From NCBI GenBank assembly GCA_022495995.1, contig JAFEMH010002492.1, positions 62,001 to 126,000 on the forward strand: DNA of 64,000 bases, in the 5' to 3' direction. Origin of the DNA: Adenophora triphylla var. japonica. Its lineage: Eukaryota; Streptophyta; Magnoliopsida; Asterales; Campanulaceae. Shown here in pieces: positions 22,879 through 35,363 of this stretch (position 1 is its first letter; each line of letters begins with the position of its first letter). Position numbers and translations under genes: made by a program. The notes under the pieces are model-generated. The model was not told the origin of the DNA. It did no database searches and was given only the letters and a program-made list of their open reading frames with translations.

Positions 22879-23456
22879 GAGAAACGCGTTTCTCCATAAG
22901 TTATGGAGAAACGGGTCCCGACATGTCGCGCGACAATGAGCTAGATAGCCAGAAACCTATGAAAGTGATATCCAGAAACCTTCAAATGAATATCCGTAAA
23001 ACCTTCAAAATGTTTCGGATATACATTTGAAGGTTCTCGGATATCCGTAAACCTTCAATAGCAATTTCTGGATATGCCCTAACACATTTCTCGATATGCA
23101 CCTAACAGTTTCTGATATGCACCTAACAGCTTTCGGATATACATTTCACATCCTTCGACTATCAAATACAAAGCTTCGGATATCAACCGCAAAGCTTCGG
23201 CTATCAAATGCAAAGCTTCCGGATATCCGTAAGCTTTTGGTCTTGGCCTTGGATTTTTTTTTCCTGATATACATTTCACATCCTTCCTGGGCTATCAAAT
23301 ACAAAGCTTCGGATATCAACCGCAAAGCTTCCTATCAAATGCAAAGCTTCCGGATATTCAAGCTTTTGGTCTTGGCCTTGGGTTTTTTTTCCGGTTATCA
23401 AATGTAAGTTTTCATGAAAACACGTTTCTCCATAGTTATGGAGAAACGCGTTTCTC
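22879..23456. mobile_element. Foldback element with compound palindromic ends
   Basis: Both ends carry GAGAAACGCGTTTCTC (a perfect 16-bp palindrome) fused to a second hairpin, CGTTTCTCCATAA...TTATGGAGAAACG; left 22879-22913, right 23423-23456, inverted to each other. The interior is full of GGATATC and AAAGCTTCGG words and includes a direct duplication of about 127 bp (roughly 23136-23264 and 23265-23393). No ORF of note and no clear target duplication. Confidence 0.65.
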
Positions 23457-24105
23457 AGCAGACGCACTCTTTTGTTTTTAATAAAAAAAAATAAGAACAA
23501 TTTTGAGATGAAGAGGAATAAATTTTGTCCGCTTATCAGTAACATCAAAATATGTTACTTTCATATTCTTCTGCCCAAAAAATAAATTTCGCATTTAGTC
23601 AATTTAGTTGTGTTTTAACCAATATTTATAATTAATAAATTATATAGCTTCATAAAAATTTAAATATAATTATTGATAGTGTTCCTATTAATAAATCAAT
23701 AACCATTTTTAAAATGGCATGAAGATAATCAATTTTTTATAGATTAAAATTTAATTTAGTTAATCAAATTCAATATTTATTTTGGAACATAGTAGAAGGG
23801 ATGTTCATTTAAATAGAGCTTAAAGTCTTAAACTCTTCCAATTAGATTAGCAATAAATTTCAACCATTTATAAACTATTCTCTCCATTCATAATATGTCA
23901 CTATTTATTTTAAAGATGTTAAAAAAAACACACACACACACAATTTTATTTTAAGATTAGGATAAGAATTAAGAAATGATGAATTGTCTCTACAAGATTT
24001 GGGCCTTAAAAGTGTAAAATGGGCTAAATATATTGGGCCTCTTCCATTCTTTAAACCCTAAGTGGGCTGTTCAAAAATTGGGCCCGTAAACCTACAATTA
24101 TATTA
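23457..24105. other. AT-rich spacer
   Basis: No gene seen. It contains a short (CA)n run at 23928-23941 and a lone CTCTCCATTCATAATATGTC word near 23879 that may be a MITE remnant. Confidence 0.5.
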
Positions 24106-24335
24106 CTACCTCCGTGTTGTGGTTTAAATTTCTTACTTATTGTACCAGTTTAAGATTTTTAGTTACTTTATTATCTAAAGTGGACGATGAAATCAATTTG
24201 TCATTCTCACAACAAAAAAATTTCATACACACTTTCTCTCGCATATTTTACTTTTCATACTCACATTATTTAATTTTTCTTAATTTACATGTCAAGTCAA
24301 ACTAAACTAAGAATGTTAATCCAAAATGGATGGAG
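24106..24335. mobile_element. Stowaway-like MITE
   Basis: CTACCTCCGTG... to ...AAAATGGATGGAG, with TA on both sides (24104-24105 and 24336-24337). About 230 bp, AT-rich, non-coding. Confidence 0.65.
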
Positions 24336-24653
24336 TATTATATAATTTTGATGACACAATGAAATTATTAGAAACAATTTTATACTCCTCTATCTCATAA
24401 AGATAATTATTTTTTATTAATTAAATATTTTAATGATTTATTTTTCTTTATATCACTATTTTTAATAATTTCTAATTATTACTCTTCTTATTTTAGAATA
24501 AATATTGGTTTTGATTAAAAATAAATTTGAATTTAAAAAAATTAAAAAAATTTACTTCATTTTTATTTTTCTCTACCTTTTCTTTCTTTATTGATTAACC
24601 CTCATCCTTCGGTCTCTCTTTCCCATTTTGTTTTTATCATTAGTTTTGAAAGG

Positions 24654-25454
24654 TGAATAGTATAAATCGAGATACGAACATGGATTCGTTCGGATCAGGT
24701 TCAAGTGAATTGGGCTATAAACATAATCTATCTCAAGTTACGACATGGGCTTCCTCATCCCTAAATCTCGACATCAATAAGACCGACCAAAGGCCCAGCA
24801 AGCAAGTATAAACGAAGTCCAACTCAAAGGGCCGAGGAGACCTCCCTCGTAGGCCGAGACCGTCTCCCTTGAAGACGAGGTGCCTCCCTCGGCCTTGATG
24901 TTGACACGGCGGGCGCCACTTATTTCTTATTCCTTTCCCGGCTCATCGTGGATCGAGATGGCCATGTATGACGAGGAGAGGAATATTTGCATCTCGGCAT
25001 ACAGGCGTATGACGAGGAAAGGAATTCCTGCATCTCGATTTTTCGGCAGAGCAGTTCTTGCAATCCTATTCCAACAAGAACTAAGCAATTATAATCTAAT
25101 CAGGATTGTAACCTCCTGTACTAATTCAAGTCAAATAAGGACTCTCTAACATATATAATCTTCCTAGAATTATATCTTATCTATTTACAGTCCAAGTTCA
25201 ACATGAATTCTACATATCCATCATTATAAATACAAGCCATTATTTTCATATTTGGGTATGTTAATTCTTTGACTCGAAACTCTATCAAATTATTTTCTCT
25301 CTCTACAAATCGTGAACTTACTCTCATGCCGGAGGGCCTTCGCCTGTGAAGCCCCGGCTTAGTTTACGTTTTCTGTCTTATTTTCAGGCTAAGCAATCGT
25401 CGGAGTACAACCTATTGCTTGAATTTGGGCTGATTCGACTTTTTGGCATTATCA
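24654..25454 (+). repeat. Solo LTR related to element A
   Basis: Starts TGAATAGTATAAATCGAG and ends TTTTTGGCATTATCA, paralleling the element A LTR throughout, including the CTCTCATGCCGGAGGGCCTT region. No interior follows, so it is a solo LTR. AAAGG occurs at 24649-24653 and at 25458-25462, three bases off the expected right edge, so the duplication is only tentative. CATTATAAATACA at about 25222-25234 is its TATA box. Confidence 0.85.
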
Positions 25455-25520
25455 ATCAAAAGGTTAATAATTTAAACCTGTGTCAAAAAATAGTGGCAGG
25501 AAGATCGAAATAATGATATA

Positions 25521-25792
25521 CTCCTTCCGTCTTTATAAAATTTACAAATTGACTTTACACAAGAATTAAGAAAATGTGTAAGTGATGTAAGTGTTGTGAG
25601 TATGAAAAGTGGGGTAAAAGAGAAAATGTGATTTATGAATTAATATGTTTATTTGTTGTTGTAAGTATAAAATTAAAGTATGAAAGAAAACGAGTGAGAG
25701 GAATAGTAAAGATTATTTAACATTTTAGAAAAATTAAATCTTATATGGGACGCCCAAAATTGCAAAAGTGAATCTTAACGGGACGGAGGGAG
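25521..25792. mobile_element. Stowaway MITE
   Basis: CTCCTTCCGTC...GACGGAGGGAG with TA duplications at 25519-25520 and 25793-25794. 272 bp. It contains GGGACGCCCAAAATTG, seen in several other MITEs of this window (28206-28232, 43318-43334). Confidence 0.88.
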
Positions 25793-26965
25793 TAGTATTT
25801 TATTTTTTTTTACTAAATTCAAGTGGGTCAAAATTGTAAAAATTAATATATTTTTTTTCTAAATTCAAGGAAGATATATTATTGACTGATAATTGATGAA
25901 TTTAATATATAATACACGTTTTGATTTTTTTCAAGAAAAAATATTATTTACAAATAAATAAATATGAATGTTTGCGCTAAAGCTAAAAAAAATCAAAATC
26001 ATAATAATTATAAATTTACATTTACATTTATATATTAAAATTAAATATTAAGAAAATACAAAAATCTAATTTATTGAAATATAATAATGGATATAATTTG
26101 AATTCACAAATTAATTTTTATTTATGTATTGTATATTTTTTCTCTTTTTGTTAATTTATTTATGTTTATAAAAGTTAGAAATATAAAATAAAAATGAGCC
26201 CAAAATAAATAATTTGTTTTTATAATATTAAATGATAATAAGAAAATAAAATAAAGTTAAAGAATTGAATTGATTGAAGAAGTATGCAATAAATAAAGAA
26301 AGAAAATAAACAAAGGCGTAACTATTAGTATTTGAACTCGGGAAATATTGGTAAGATAAGTGGTGAAAAATGACGTTTTTATGACTTTTTGCTATTTGCT
26401 TATTCGTGCTATAACTAGGTTATACCTTAATTATAAGCTTATGACTTATAAGTGAAAATAAACACTCCAATTTAAATTAACTAAAGCCAAAAGTTATAAG
26501 TCATCCAAAATAAATCGAAACAAACGAGCACTAAGAGATTAAAAGTTAAGCTTGTTTGGTAAGTTAAATTTAAATAACTTAAGTAATTAAGATTGTTTTA
26601 AATAAAGACTCTTAATTTTAAGTTGAAAATGGTGTTTTAAGAAGTTAAGAGGGGCAACAAAAGAGGAAAAAAAATTCAAATTCACTCATCAACTATTTTA
26701 TTTATTTATTGTTATTTTATTTTGTTGACATTTTTAACAGAATATCATAATTATATTTTCTTCATTTTTTGTCAAAATTTAGTCAAGTTGACGAAAATAA
26801 TTAAGATAAATTTTATTATGAGACAAAAAAAATATCACTAAAAATATTTAAAAATATAATCTAGTTACAAATAATAATGTCAATGATAACTCTATTTTAT
26901 TATATAATTAGTACATGTCCGTGTCCAAGGCCACGTGAGATTTTTTTTAATATATATATCAAAAA
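25793..26965. other. Long AT-rich spacer, no gene seen
   Basis: About 1.2 kb of very AT-rich DNA with no credible coding frame. Text near 26370-26530 has the look of an old MITE (TTATAAGCTTATGACTTATAAGTG), but I could not fix its ends. Confidence 0.5.
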
Positions 26966-26969
26966 AAAA

Positions 26970-27210
26970 AAAGGCAAGTATGTCGTACGACATACTAATT
27001 TTTTTTAATGTGGATCTCTTTTTACAAAAATTCAAATTTTAGGAGGGAAAAGTTATTTTTGAAAATTAAGGCAACGGATGTCGTACGACATCCGTGTTTT
27101 TTTTAAGGGCAAACTGGGAAAGGAACTAAATAGTGAGGGCAAAATGGTAAAGTCGTCGCGTGTAACTGTTCATAGTACTGTTCAAAACACCTCTATAATT
27201 TATACTATAA
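26970..27210 (-). mobile_element. Helitron-like relic, minus strand, with two palindromic hairpins
   Basis: On the minus strand the text starts near 27210 with TATAGTATAAATTATAGAGG, then TTTTGAACAG and runs such as CATTTTGCCCTCAC, the same order as in the Helitrons at 47915, 48123 and 59251. It contains two perfect palindromes: 27074-27095 (arm ACGGATGTCGT) and 26977-26996 (arm AGTATGTCGT). The usual CTAG end is not recognisable. Confidence 0.5.
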
Positions 27211-27224
27211 ATTATTTAAATTAT

Positions 27225-27519
27225 TTAAATAGTATTTAAAATTTTAATTTAAAATTTTGATTAAATTCAAATGTAACTAGATTCATTGTTTGCCCTTATC
27301 TATCATTCTCTGAATTATTTTAATCTATACGTTTCGTTTATCAAAAATATGAATCCAGATCTTTTTAGATTGAATGAACAAAACATTTATGCGTCAAAAC
27401 TTTTCATTTTCACCATTAAGCACAATTCTTTTCTATTTTTTCCAAAAATGAATTTAATTTTAAATAAAAAAAAACAATTAAAAAAAACACGTGTCCTCGA
27501 ACACAGACTTTTACTAATA
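27225..27519 (+). mobile_element. Helitron-like 3' end
   Basis: An A-rich tract followed by CACGTGTCCTCGAACACAG and ACTTTTACTAA, then T: a weak hairpin followed by a CTRR end, as in Helitrons. Only the 3' part is clear; the left boundary is a guess. Confidence 0.45.
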
Positions 27520-27955
27520 TTATTAAAATTAATACCCATCAAACCGAGCGTCGTTTTCAAAGCTAGTTGGAGGCCAAGATGGAGCCAGTTGTACGTAGAC
27601 AAATAAGAACCGGTCGAGTCAAGTCTGATTGTTTTATTCGGGTCCCACGTCTTTAATAACAATGGGGCCCATTAGACATCTACATTCCCCATTTTTCCCC
27701 TAGAAAAAATAGTTAATCCCGTCAACACCAACTGACCCCACCTACCTTCCTTCACCACCCACTAAGTATCGTGATTTTACATATCTACCCCTCCCTTCTT
27801 TACCAAGTGGTCCAAGTCTGACCGACCTCAGAATAATAGGCTCCATCATTTTCTTTGTCCAATTTCTAGCTTACATCACCCACCTCGATATTTCCTACTC
27901 ATTTTTTTCCAAAATAATTTTTTATATCTTTTGTTTCCAACATCAATATGATATA

Positions 27956-28477
27956 CTCCCTCCTCCCGGTCCATTATGCAAATTGCAAATTAAGAAAGTA
28001 ATATACTCCCTCCGTTCCGTCCGATTTGTCACCCTTTTAAGAGTGACACGCAAATTAAGAAAAAGTGGGAAGAAGTGGGTGGATGTTGTGAGTATGAAAA
28101 TGATGTAGGTGAGAGAAAGTAGGGTAGGGAGTAATGAGTGAAAATTTGTTGTGAGTGTAAATATGGGTCCCATTAATAAAGTACTTTCCATTTTGAGGTT
28201 GTCCTAAGTCGGATGGGACGCCCAAAATGGAAAAATGTCCTAAGTCGGGCGGAACAGAGGGAGTATATATTCAATAAATAATGGGAGTAAAAAAGGGTTG
28301 TGAAAGGAAAGAAATGAGTAAATATGACAAGTGGGACCCATAATTTAAATGTGTTAGAAAGAAAAGTTTGTGAATATAATAGAATATTAATAAACCTTTT
28401 TTATTTTAGAAAATGTGAAACTTTTATCAGGACACTCATTTGAATAAAAGGTGAAGCTTCGAACAGAACGAAGAGAT
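27956..28477. mobile_element. MITE interrupted by a second MITE
   Basis: An outer element seems to start CTCCCTCCTCCCGG at 27956, is interrupted at 28006 by a second MITE, and resumes at about 28264 to end near 28477 (GAAGCTTCGAACAGAACGAAG). The outer ends match poorly, so it is old. Confidence 0.5.
28006..28263. mobile_element. Stowaway MITE nested in an older MITE
   Basis: CTCCCTCCGTTCCGTCC... to ...GGCGGAACAGAGGGAG with TA on both sides. 258 bp, well-kept inverted ends, younger than the surrounding MITE. Confidence 0.85.
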
Positions 28478-28602
28478 TATACAAAAACTATTTTTTTAAT
28501 ATTTAGAACATATTAGGAATTTAATTCATACTATATATCAAAATTAAATTTTGATACCTTATTAACAAAAGCAAAAAAATGTAAAGATTATTTCTAGAAG
28601 AG

Positions 28603-29466
28603 TGATGACGCCAAATAATTCAGGGTCAAAACGGTTCAAGGATATCTGGCATGATATATTTGGTTGATGTGGTACCTAAGAACACAACACAAACGAAGCA
28701 CCGTTAAGGTCAAAGTTGGACGTTAATCCAACTCAGGCCCTCGGGTGTGAAAGTAAGAATACTAAGATTATAAAGCTTGGAATGCCTTGAAGGTGTGTGT
28801 GTGTGTTTAGGGTTTGAGAGTAATATGACTTACGATATAGATTTGGCACTTACCTTGTTCAAGGGGACAAATGTCTTCTATTTACAGGCAATAGGGAACT
28901 ACTCGCTGACGTAAGCCATGAGATCAGCCCTAAAGGACACTTCAGTCTTTGACCACATACACGTGTCTGCATCTGATTGGGTCTGTCAGGAAAAAAAGAT
29001 TCACTGTCAGAAGGGATGTCGCTGATGTGGACAGTAGCCGTGTATTCAGCGTGACGCATTAAATGCAATGGTAGGCGCCTGACTGAGCCGCATTAAATGT
29101 GATGGGAGTGAGCCGGCTACTTGCATGTCAGAGCCAGTAAGATAACTTGCTCAGTAAGCCTTGGTATCGACCGGGAGTCTGGTGGGAGAACCGGGAGTCT
29201 GGTATGAGACCGCGATCAACATCTTAGGCGCGATCAATGGTAATTGACTCGGGCACGGATGTTGCGGTCACAACTCATGCGGTCACCAGACTGACGGTCA
29301 GGATCCCTTCGGTCTGGAGTAGGATGATGATGAGAGGAACGCGGTCTTGACCTCAGGGGTCTATCTGTCCGCGGTCTTGATTCTGGCGGTCTAGGGAACG
29401 CCACGTCATACTGAACCTTTGGACCAAATCGAGCTTGGGCCCGATCTAGCTGGTTCGGGCTCATCA
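28603..29466 (-). repeat. Solo LTR of the element C family
   Basis: 864 bp matching the LTR at 48861-49722. On the plus strand it starts TGATGACGCC and ends GGGCTCATCA, with AAGAG at 28598-28602 and 29467-29471 as an exact 5-bp duplication. No interior, so it formed by recombination between two LTRs. Confidence 0.93.
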
Positions 29467-29546
29467 AAGAGCATTCACTATCAATTGGTATTATAAAGAA
29501 GAATAATGTTTCTTAGAAATGGTTTATTTTCAAGATATTCTAGTTC

Positions 29547-30426
29547 TGAAAGTTTCGTGTAGCTAGGAAGCTTCAATCACGCAACAGACAACGGATGTGA
29601 GTACAGATGTGTCTCACAACTGTTCACATATCCACAGATAATGCAGTGGAATAAAACAAATTAAAACAATAACGCAAGAGTTATATACGCTTACTGATCT
29701 ATGAGATCAGCAAACTAGGCTTACGCCCAAAAACTTTTCACTATAAAAACTTTTGTTGCTTACAAAAATAAATAAGTGAAAAACTAAAATACTAAAATAC
29801 TAAACGAGTTCTAATCACCTTCTATGACAAGAACAATTCTCCTTTTCCAAGTAGGACCTATTCTAGTCAGAAGTGCAACAAAGAACTCTATGAAAAACTA
29901 GATGTGAGTTACGGATTTGAGGCACAACCTTCACTCACAACCTAAAATCAACTATGTTGAAAACTGTGAAAAATAAGTATTTTCTCTTTCAGAATTTTCG
30001 TGTCTTCTTTTGTGCTGAATGCTTTGTATTTATAATGCACCATGGAGAAGATCTTCAAGTAATCAACATCTTCCTTTGTGAGATCTCTTTTCCTATAAGA
30101 ACACATAAACACACTCACAAAGAAATAGAATATTAGTAGGTTAGTCCTAATATAAAATTATGTACATAAATAAAAGATATTTACTCTATTTACAATGTCC
30201 TAGTCAAAGTAGGATACTTATGAATCTTTCCATGAAAGCATAAAATCAACTTACCAAAAATTCCTCTTTGATTTGAAATAGGAAACAACTTATTTCCTAA
30301 ACTAAAGTCCTTTTCACAATAGGACAACATAAATCTTTCCATGAAAGTTCCAAAATCGACTTACCTTTTTTTTATAGATTTGAAATTAAGGAACCACTTT
30401 GTTTCCTAAAAAAGCTCACGCTTTCA
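29547..30426 (-). repeat. 3' LTR of the Copia element
   Basis: 880 bp, nearly the same as the right copy. Several differences are visible, for example CAATTCTCCTT against CAATTCCCCTT and TTTGCTG against CTTGTGCTG. The ORF at 29954 within it is repeated in the other LTR and is not a gene. Confidence 0.94.
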
Positions 30427-30445
30427 ATCTCCCCCTATTTTGGAC
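30427..30445 (-). promoter_or_regulatory. Polypurine tract of the Copia element
   Basis: On the minus strand AAAATAGGGGGAGAT immediately precedes the 3' LTR. It is the primer for plus-strand DNA synthesis. Confidence 0.85.
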
Positions 30446-30848
30446 TTTCTGGTCAAAACTAAAGATTTATGATTTGATTACTATGACCAACATTTTCAGA
30501 TTCGAAAACCCCCCTGAATGGATGTGTGTGCAGATGTGTCAACCCATCCACACAAAACTGCATAAAACAAGTCAGTACCAAAAATTGCAGTTCAACAAAT
30601 ATAGACTAAAGCAGCCATTCAGCAAAGTATTTAGAGATTAGAGATCAAAACTAAAACTAACAAATAACTAAAACGAATATTAAAAGCAAACTAATAAATA
30701 TTAAAAGTAAATACCAAATATCATAGCAAACAAACCTGTTGATGTTTCATTCACTAGTAAGAACAAACAGTAAAACTCCCCCTGAGTTTAAGCATCCCTA
30801 ACTGAAACATCAGCAGTAGCAACAAAGATATCATCAGCAGCATCATTC

Positions 30849-31298
30849 TCATTCCTTTTCTTCTTCTCCCCCTTTTTGACTAGAAAGTAAAGTCACCCAT
30901 TTCTGGAGATCCACCTTCAAAACTTTTAGATTTTTGGCATGTGTCTGGGAGGTAATCATTTGAGCATTGAGAGCAGCAACTGCAACAATTTCTGCATCAA
31001 AGGTTTCCACGATTTCATGAAAAGAATCTGCAAATGTGTGACAAGATGTGGCCACATCCTGTCGCACATCCACAGCTTTCAGCTCCATTGTGTGTGTGTA
31101 AGAGAGAACATTTGGACAAGGGAGGAAGAACCACAATGAAGGATTAAAGAGATGTGATAGATGAGACACACAATTAAATCTACAACTCTCCCTTTTCAAC
31201 TGAATTAAGGAATCCTTTTCCAAAAAGGTTTCACACATCCTAAATACCTTAGAAGTCCTCCTACGGCTAGAATCCTTTGAGATTACCACACACAACAA
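30849..31298 (-). pseudogene. Extra 3' ORF of the Copia element
   Basis: A 149-codon frame between RNase H and the 3' LTR. Its second half (MELKAVDVRQDVATSCHTF onward) looks helical and ends in a Lys/Glu tail (GGEEEKE) coded by a GGGGGAG purine run. SIRE-type elements carry a poorly conserved additional ORF here, sometimes called envelope-like. I see no signal peptide, membrane span or real similarity to an envelope, so I call it only a remnant of the extra ORF. Confidence 0.45.
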
Positions 31299-31299
31299 C

Positions 31300-32054
31300 C
31301 TTCGAAGAAATAGGGAATTAAAATAAACAAGATTTTGATAGATTTTTATGAAAATAAAAATAATTCAGCCATATCTTTAATAAAAACAGAATTCCATTCG
31401 AAATTTTCCAACATTTTCAAACAAGGAATGATACACACCTTTTTCTTTCATGAGAGATATTGAAGATCAAAAACCTATAAAATCAAAGAATAAATTAAGA
31501 ATGAAAATAAATTAACTAGCATATTTACAAAGCTCCTATATGACCTAAAATGCAGTATGTCTAGCATGATGCAAACACACAGGTGATGGAAAGATCTCAG
31601 CTTATGGATGTGGCATAGGATGTGAGTCACATTTGGGGACACATTTAGATCACAAAAAGTCAATGAGCAATAATCCAATCTGCACAGCCTCTAGGATGCA
31701 TCCACCAATTTTTTGTTGTGAATTTTTGCATTGTGAGTAACTTTCACTTTACTTTAATCCCAAAGATAGCCCTTTTTCCCAATGATCTTGTCAAGTTTGA
31801 TTTCAAGATTTCTTATGAGAATCACTTGATCACAATGGTATGGCTTCATACTAAGGGTGAAGCAGCTGTTTCTCACATATATTTTTTCTTTTATGGCACC
31901 TACTGTGAGATACCTATAAAGGTTATATCAAGTCATCAAAAGATGACATGAACAGGAAGTGCTCACAATTAAGTGATCAAAAACAATGTCAAGATGAAGA
32001 CTCACAAGTGATCACACTGAGAAATTTCGTGCTAATGCATGATATATTTTTTTG

Positions 32055-32114
<60 letters not shown>

Positions 32115-32190
32115 TATATTTATATTTTTTTTCAGTTAATCTAATATACAGATTTGTTAGAGGATATGAGACACATTTGTGCTCACAACC
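31300..32190 (-). other. 3' non-coding region of the Copia element
   Basis: No gene seen. It contains a (TA)n run at about 32066-32111. Short ORFs here have no recognisable similarity. Confidence 0.6.
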
Positions 32191-35100
32191 TTAGATATCA
32201 CACAAACCAAGAGACTTCCTCAAGGAGGAAAATCTCTCAAAATCTAATGCCTTTGTAAATATATCAGCTAATTGATTTTCAGGCCCAACAAATTCTAGAC
32301 ACACAGTTTTTTGTTCTACAAGATCCCTAATGAAATGATGTCTAATATCAATGTGTTTTGTTCTAGAATGTTGGACAGGATTTTTAGATATGTCCAAGAC
32401 ACTTTTGTTATCACAAAAAGCAGTCAAATCTTTGCTATTCAATCCATAATCTTTCAACATTTAATTCATCCAAAGCAGTTGTGTGCAGCAACTCCCAAGG
32501 GCAACATACTCAGCCTCAGCAGTGGATAAGGACACACAATTCTGCTTCCTACTATACCAAGACACAAGGTTATTTCCTAGGTAGAAACATTCACCTGTGG
32601 TACTCTTTCTATCATCATTGTTTCTAGCCCAGTCAGAGTCAGTGTACCCAACCAAATTGGTGTTTGTCTCTTTAGAATAATGCAACCCTAGGTTCACAGT
32701 CCCACTCACATATCTAATGATTCTTTTCAAGGCTTTAAGATAGGACACCTTTGGGTTGGCTTGATATCTTACACAGAGACTCACACTATACATAATGTCA
32801 GGTCTACTTGCAATGAGGTAAAGCAGACTTCCAATCATGCTTCTGTATAGGGTTTGATCAACACTCTCACCATCTGAATCATGACTCAGCTTTTGGAAAG
32901 ATACCATTGGTGTTCTTTGATGTGAAAAGTGTTCAAGTTCAAACTTTTCACAAGATTCTTGGCATACTTAGACTATGAGATGAACATGCCATCTTTAAAT
33001 TGTTTAATCTGTAGGCCTAAGAAAAAGTTAAACTCACCTACCATACTCATCTCAAATGTGGAAGTCATGCTGTTCACAAATTCAGGTAGCATAGGGTCAG
33101 AGTTTGACCCAAACACAATGTCATCCACATAGATTTGTGCCACAAGAATCTTTCTTTTTTTTCTCACAAACAATGTTTTATCAACCTCACCTCTCTTGAA
33201 TCCTAGGTGAAGCAAATGGTCAGTCAACCTACCATACCAAGCTCTAGGGGCTTGCTTTAGCCCATACAGAGTTTTCTTTAGCTTATACACATGGTTAGGA
33301 TACTTGGAGTCCACAAAGCCTTTAGGTTGTTCAACATAGGCTTCCTCATTCAATATACCATTTAGAAAATCAATCTTAACATCCATTTGATGAAGAGTAA
33401 TCTTGAGATAACAAGCAATGGCTAACAGAAGCCTAATGGACTCAATCCTTGCAACAGAAGCAAATGTCTCCTCAAAATCAATTCCCTCAATTTGATTGTA
33501 ACCTTGAGCAACTAATCTAGCTTTATTTCTAGTGATCACACCTTGCTCATCAGTTTTGTTTTTGAAAATCCATTTGGTTCCTATGACATTTTCAAGTGAG
33601 GGTCTAGGGACAAGAGTCCACACCTCATTCTTTTCAAATTGAATCAATTCATCTTATATAGCAAGAATCCAATCAGTATCTTTCAATGCTTCAGTAATAT
33701 TCTTAGATTCAATCTTTGAAACAAAACAGCAAAAACTTACCTGGAAGTATGCTGAGGAGCAACTCCACAAAACAGCCATCTTTCTATAGTCCACTTTGTC
33801 CTTTTGTCTAGTTCTCACTTGAGCATGCACATCTCCCACAACTTGTGAGGTGGGGTGATTTTTCTGAATTTTAGAAGGAATATCCTTTGATCTATCCACA
33901 CACCTGTCCACATTATCATCTGAAGCACCATCCTGATCAGATTCAGAGGAACTGTCCTCAGTTACAGGATTTTGAGTGGATGTGGGAGCAGATGTGGGTT
34001 CAGATGTGTCCACATCCTTGGTTACATCCTTATCAGGTTCAACATGTTTTTCAGCACTGGAAGTTTCTGTTTGTTTTTCAGCACCTGTTTCTTCATCCTT
34101 CCAGTCCAGTAAACAACCTGAAACATCATCCTCAGCAGTCTTGAGGTTAAGATCAAGTGAGTCATCAAAAATAACATTAGCAGATTCCATAACGGTCTTA
34201 GTTTTGAGATTAAACACTCTGTAAGCTCTACTATTAGTGGAATAGCCCATGAAAATTGCTTTGTCACTCTTCGAATCAAATTTGGACAAGTATTCTCTAT
34301 CATTGAGAATGTAACAAATACATCCAAACACATGAAAGTACTTTACAGTTGGTTTCTTTCCAAGGAGGATTTGATATGGAGTGACAGTGTTACCAATCCT
34401 TAGGAACACTCTATTGCCAATCTGACAAGCAGTGTTCAAAGCTTCTGCCCAGAATTTCTTATACAGGTTTTTAGAACTTAACATGACCCTAGCCATTTCT
34501 TGCAAGGTTCTATTCTTTCTTTCAGCAATTCCATTCTGCTGTGGGGTGATTGGAGCAGAAAATTCATGTGTGATTCCTTTAGAATTGCAAAAATTAGTAA
34601 ACATTTGGTTCTCATATTCAGTGCCATGGTCAGACCTAATTCTCACAATCTTAAGACCATAAAGATTTCTAACCCTTTTGTACCAATTCTTGAATTCACC
34701 AATGGTTTCAGATTTCTCTCTTAAGAACATTACCCAAGTGTACCTAGAATAATCATCAACACACACAAAGGCATACTTTTTCCTACCAAAGCTTTCTACT
34801 TCAATAGGTCCCATCAAATCAGTATGAATCAGCTCCAAACACCTAGAAGTGGAGCATTGTTGGATCTTTTTATGTGATGCTTTTGTTTGCTTTCCCTTTT
34901 GACATGAACCACAGACATCAGGGTTCTTGAAGTTCAATTTAGGGAGGTCTTTAATAACTTCAAACCTTTGAAGTTCTTCCAGAGTTCTACAGCTAGCATG
35001 CCCTAATTTTTGATGCCACAAATTGACATCATTAGCTTTTGAGCTTAGGCAAGAAAGATTGTCACCAAATTTGTAACAATTGTCAGCAGATCTAGGACCA

Positions 35101-35363
35101 GTAAATACACATTTATTATCCTTATCAAACACTTCACACAAGTGCTTATCAAACTTCACATAAAGTTCATTATCACACAGTTGACTAATGCTTATTAGGT
35201 TGGCTTTCAAGCCTTCCACATGGTACACATTGTGCAATTTTGGAAGACCCTTGACATCTAGGATTCCTTTTCCAACAATTTTTCCTTGAGCACCTCCACC
35301 AAAATTTACTTTCCCTCCACTAATCACTTCATAGTCAAGAAGGACTGCTTGGTTTCCAGTCAT
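32191..35363 (-). pseudogene. pol: Copia pol: integrase, reverse transcriptase, RNase H
   Basis: Read right to left. The pre-integrase zinc region has LWHQKLGHAS and CGSCQKGKQ (near 34990-34890). The integrase core has HTDLMGPIE, VDDYSRYTWVMFL, SDHGTEYEN and QQNGIAERKNRTLQE (DDE residues present). RT starts near 33647 ([30 protein letters not shown]) with catalytic YVDDIVFGS near 33135-33110. RNase H has GYTDSDWARN, STAEAEYVAL and DNKSVLDISKN, ending ADIFTKALD...LGLCDI at 32191. Stops at 33651, 32970 and 32458 split the frame; the one at 32458 stands where a Gln is usual (CAA to TAA). Otherwise it is one frame, so decay is recent. Confidence 0.93.

Noticed and set aside
26370..26560. Possible old MITE near TTATAAGCTTATGACTTATAAG
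   Set aside because: Inverted words are present but no end pair or target duplication could be fixed.
27286..27606. 106-codon plus-strand and 91-codon minus-strand ORFs
   Set aside because: AT-rich chance frames overlapping Helitron-like repeat text; no similarity recognised.
30849..31298. Envelope-like protein in the Copia element
   Set aside because: No signal peptide, membrane span or recognisable envelope similarity; kept only as an extra-ORF remnant.
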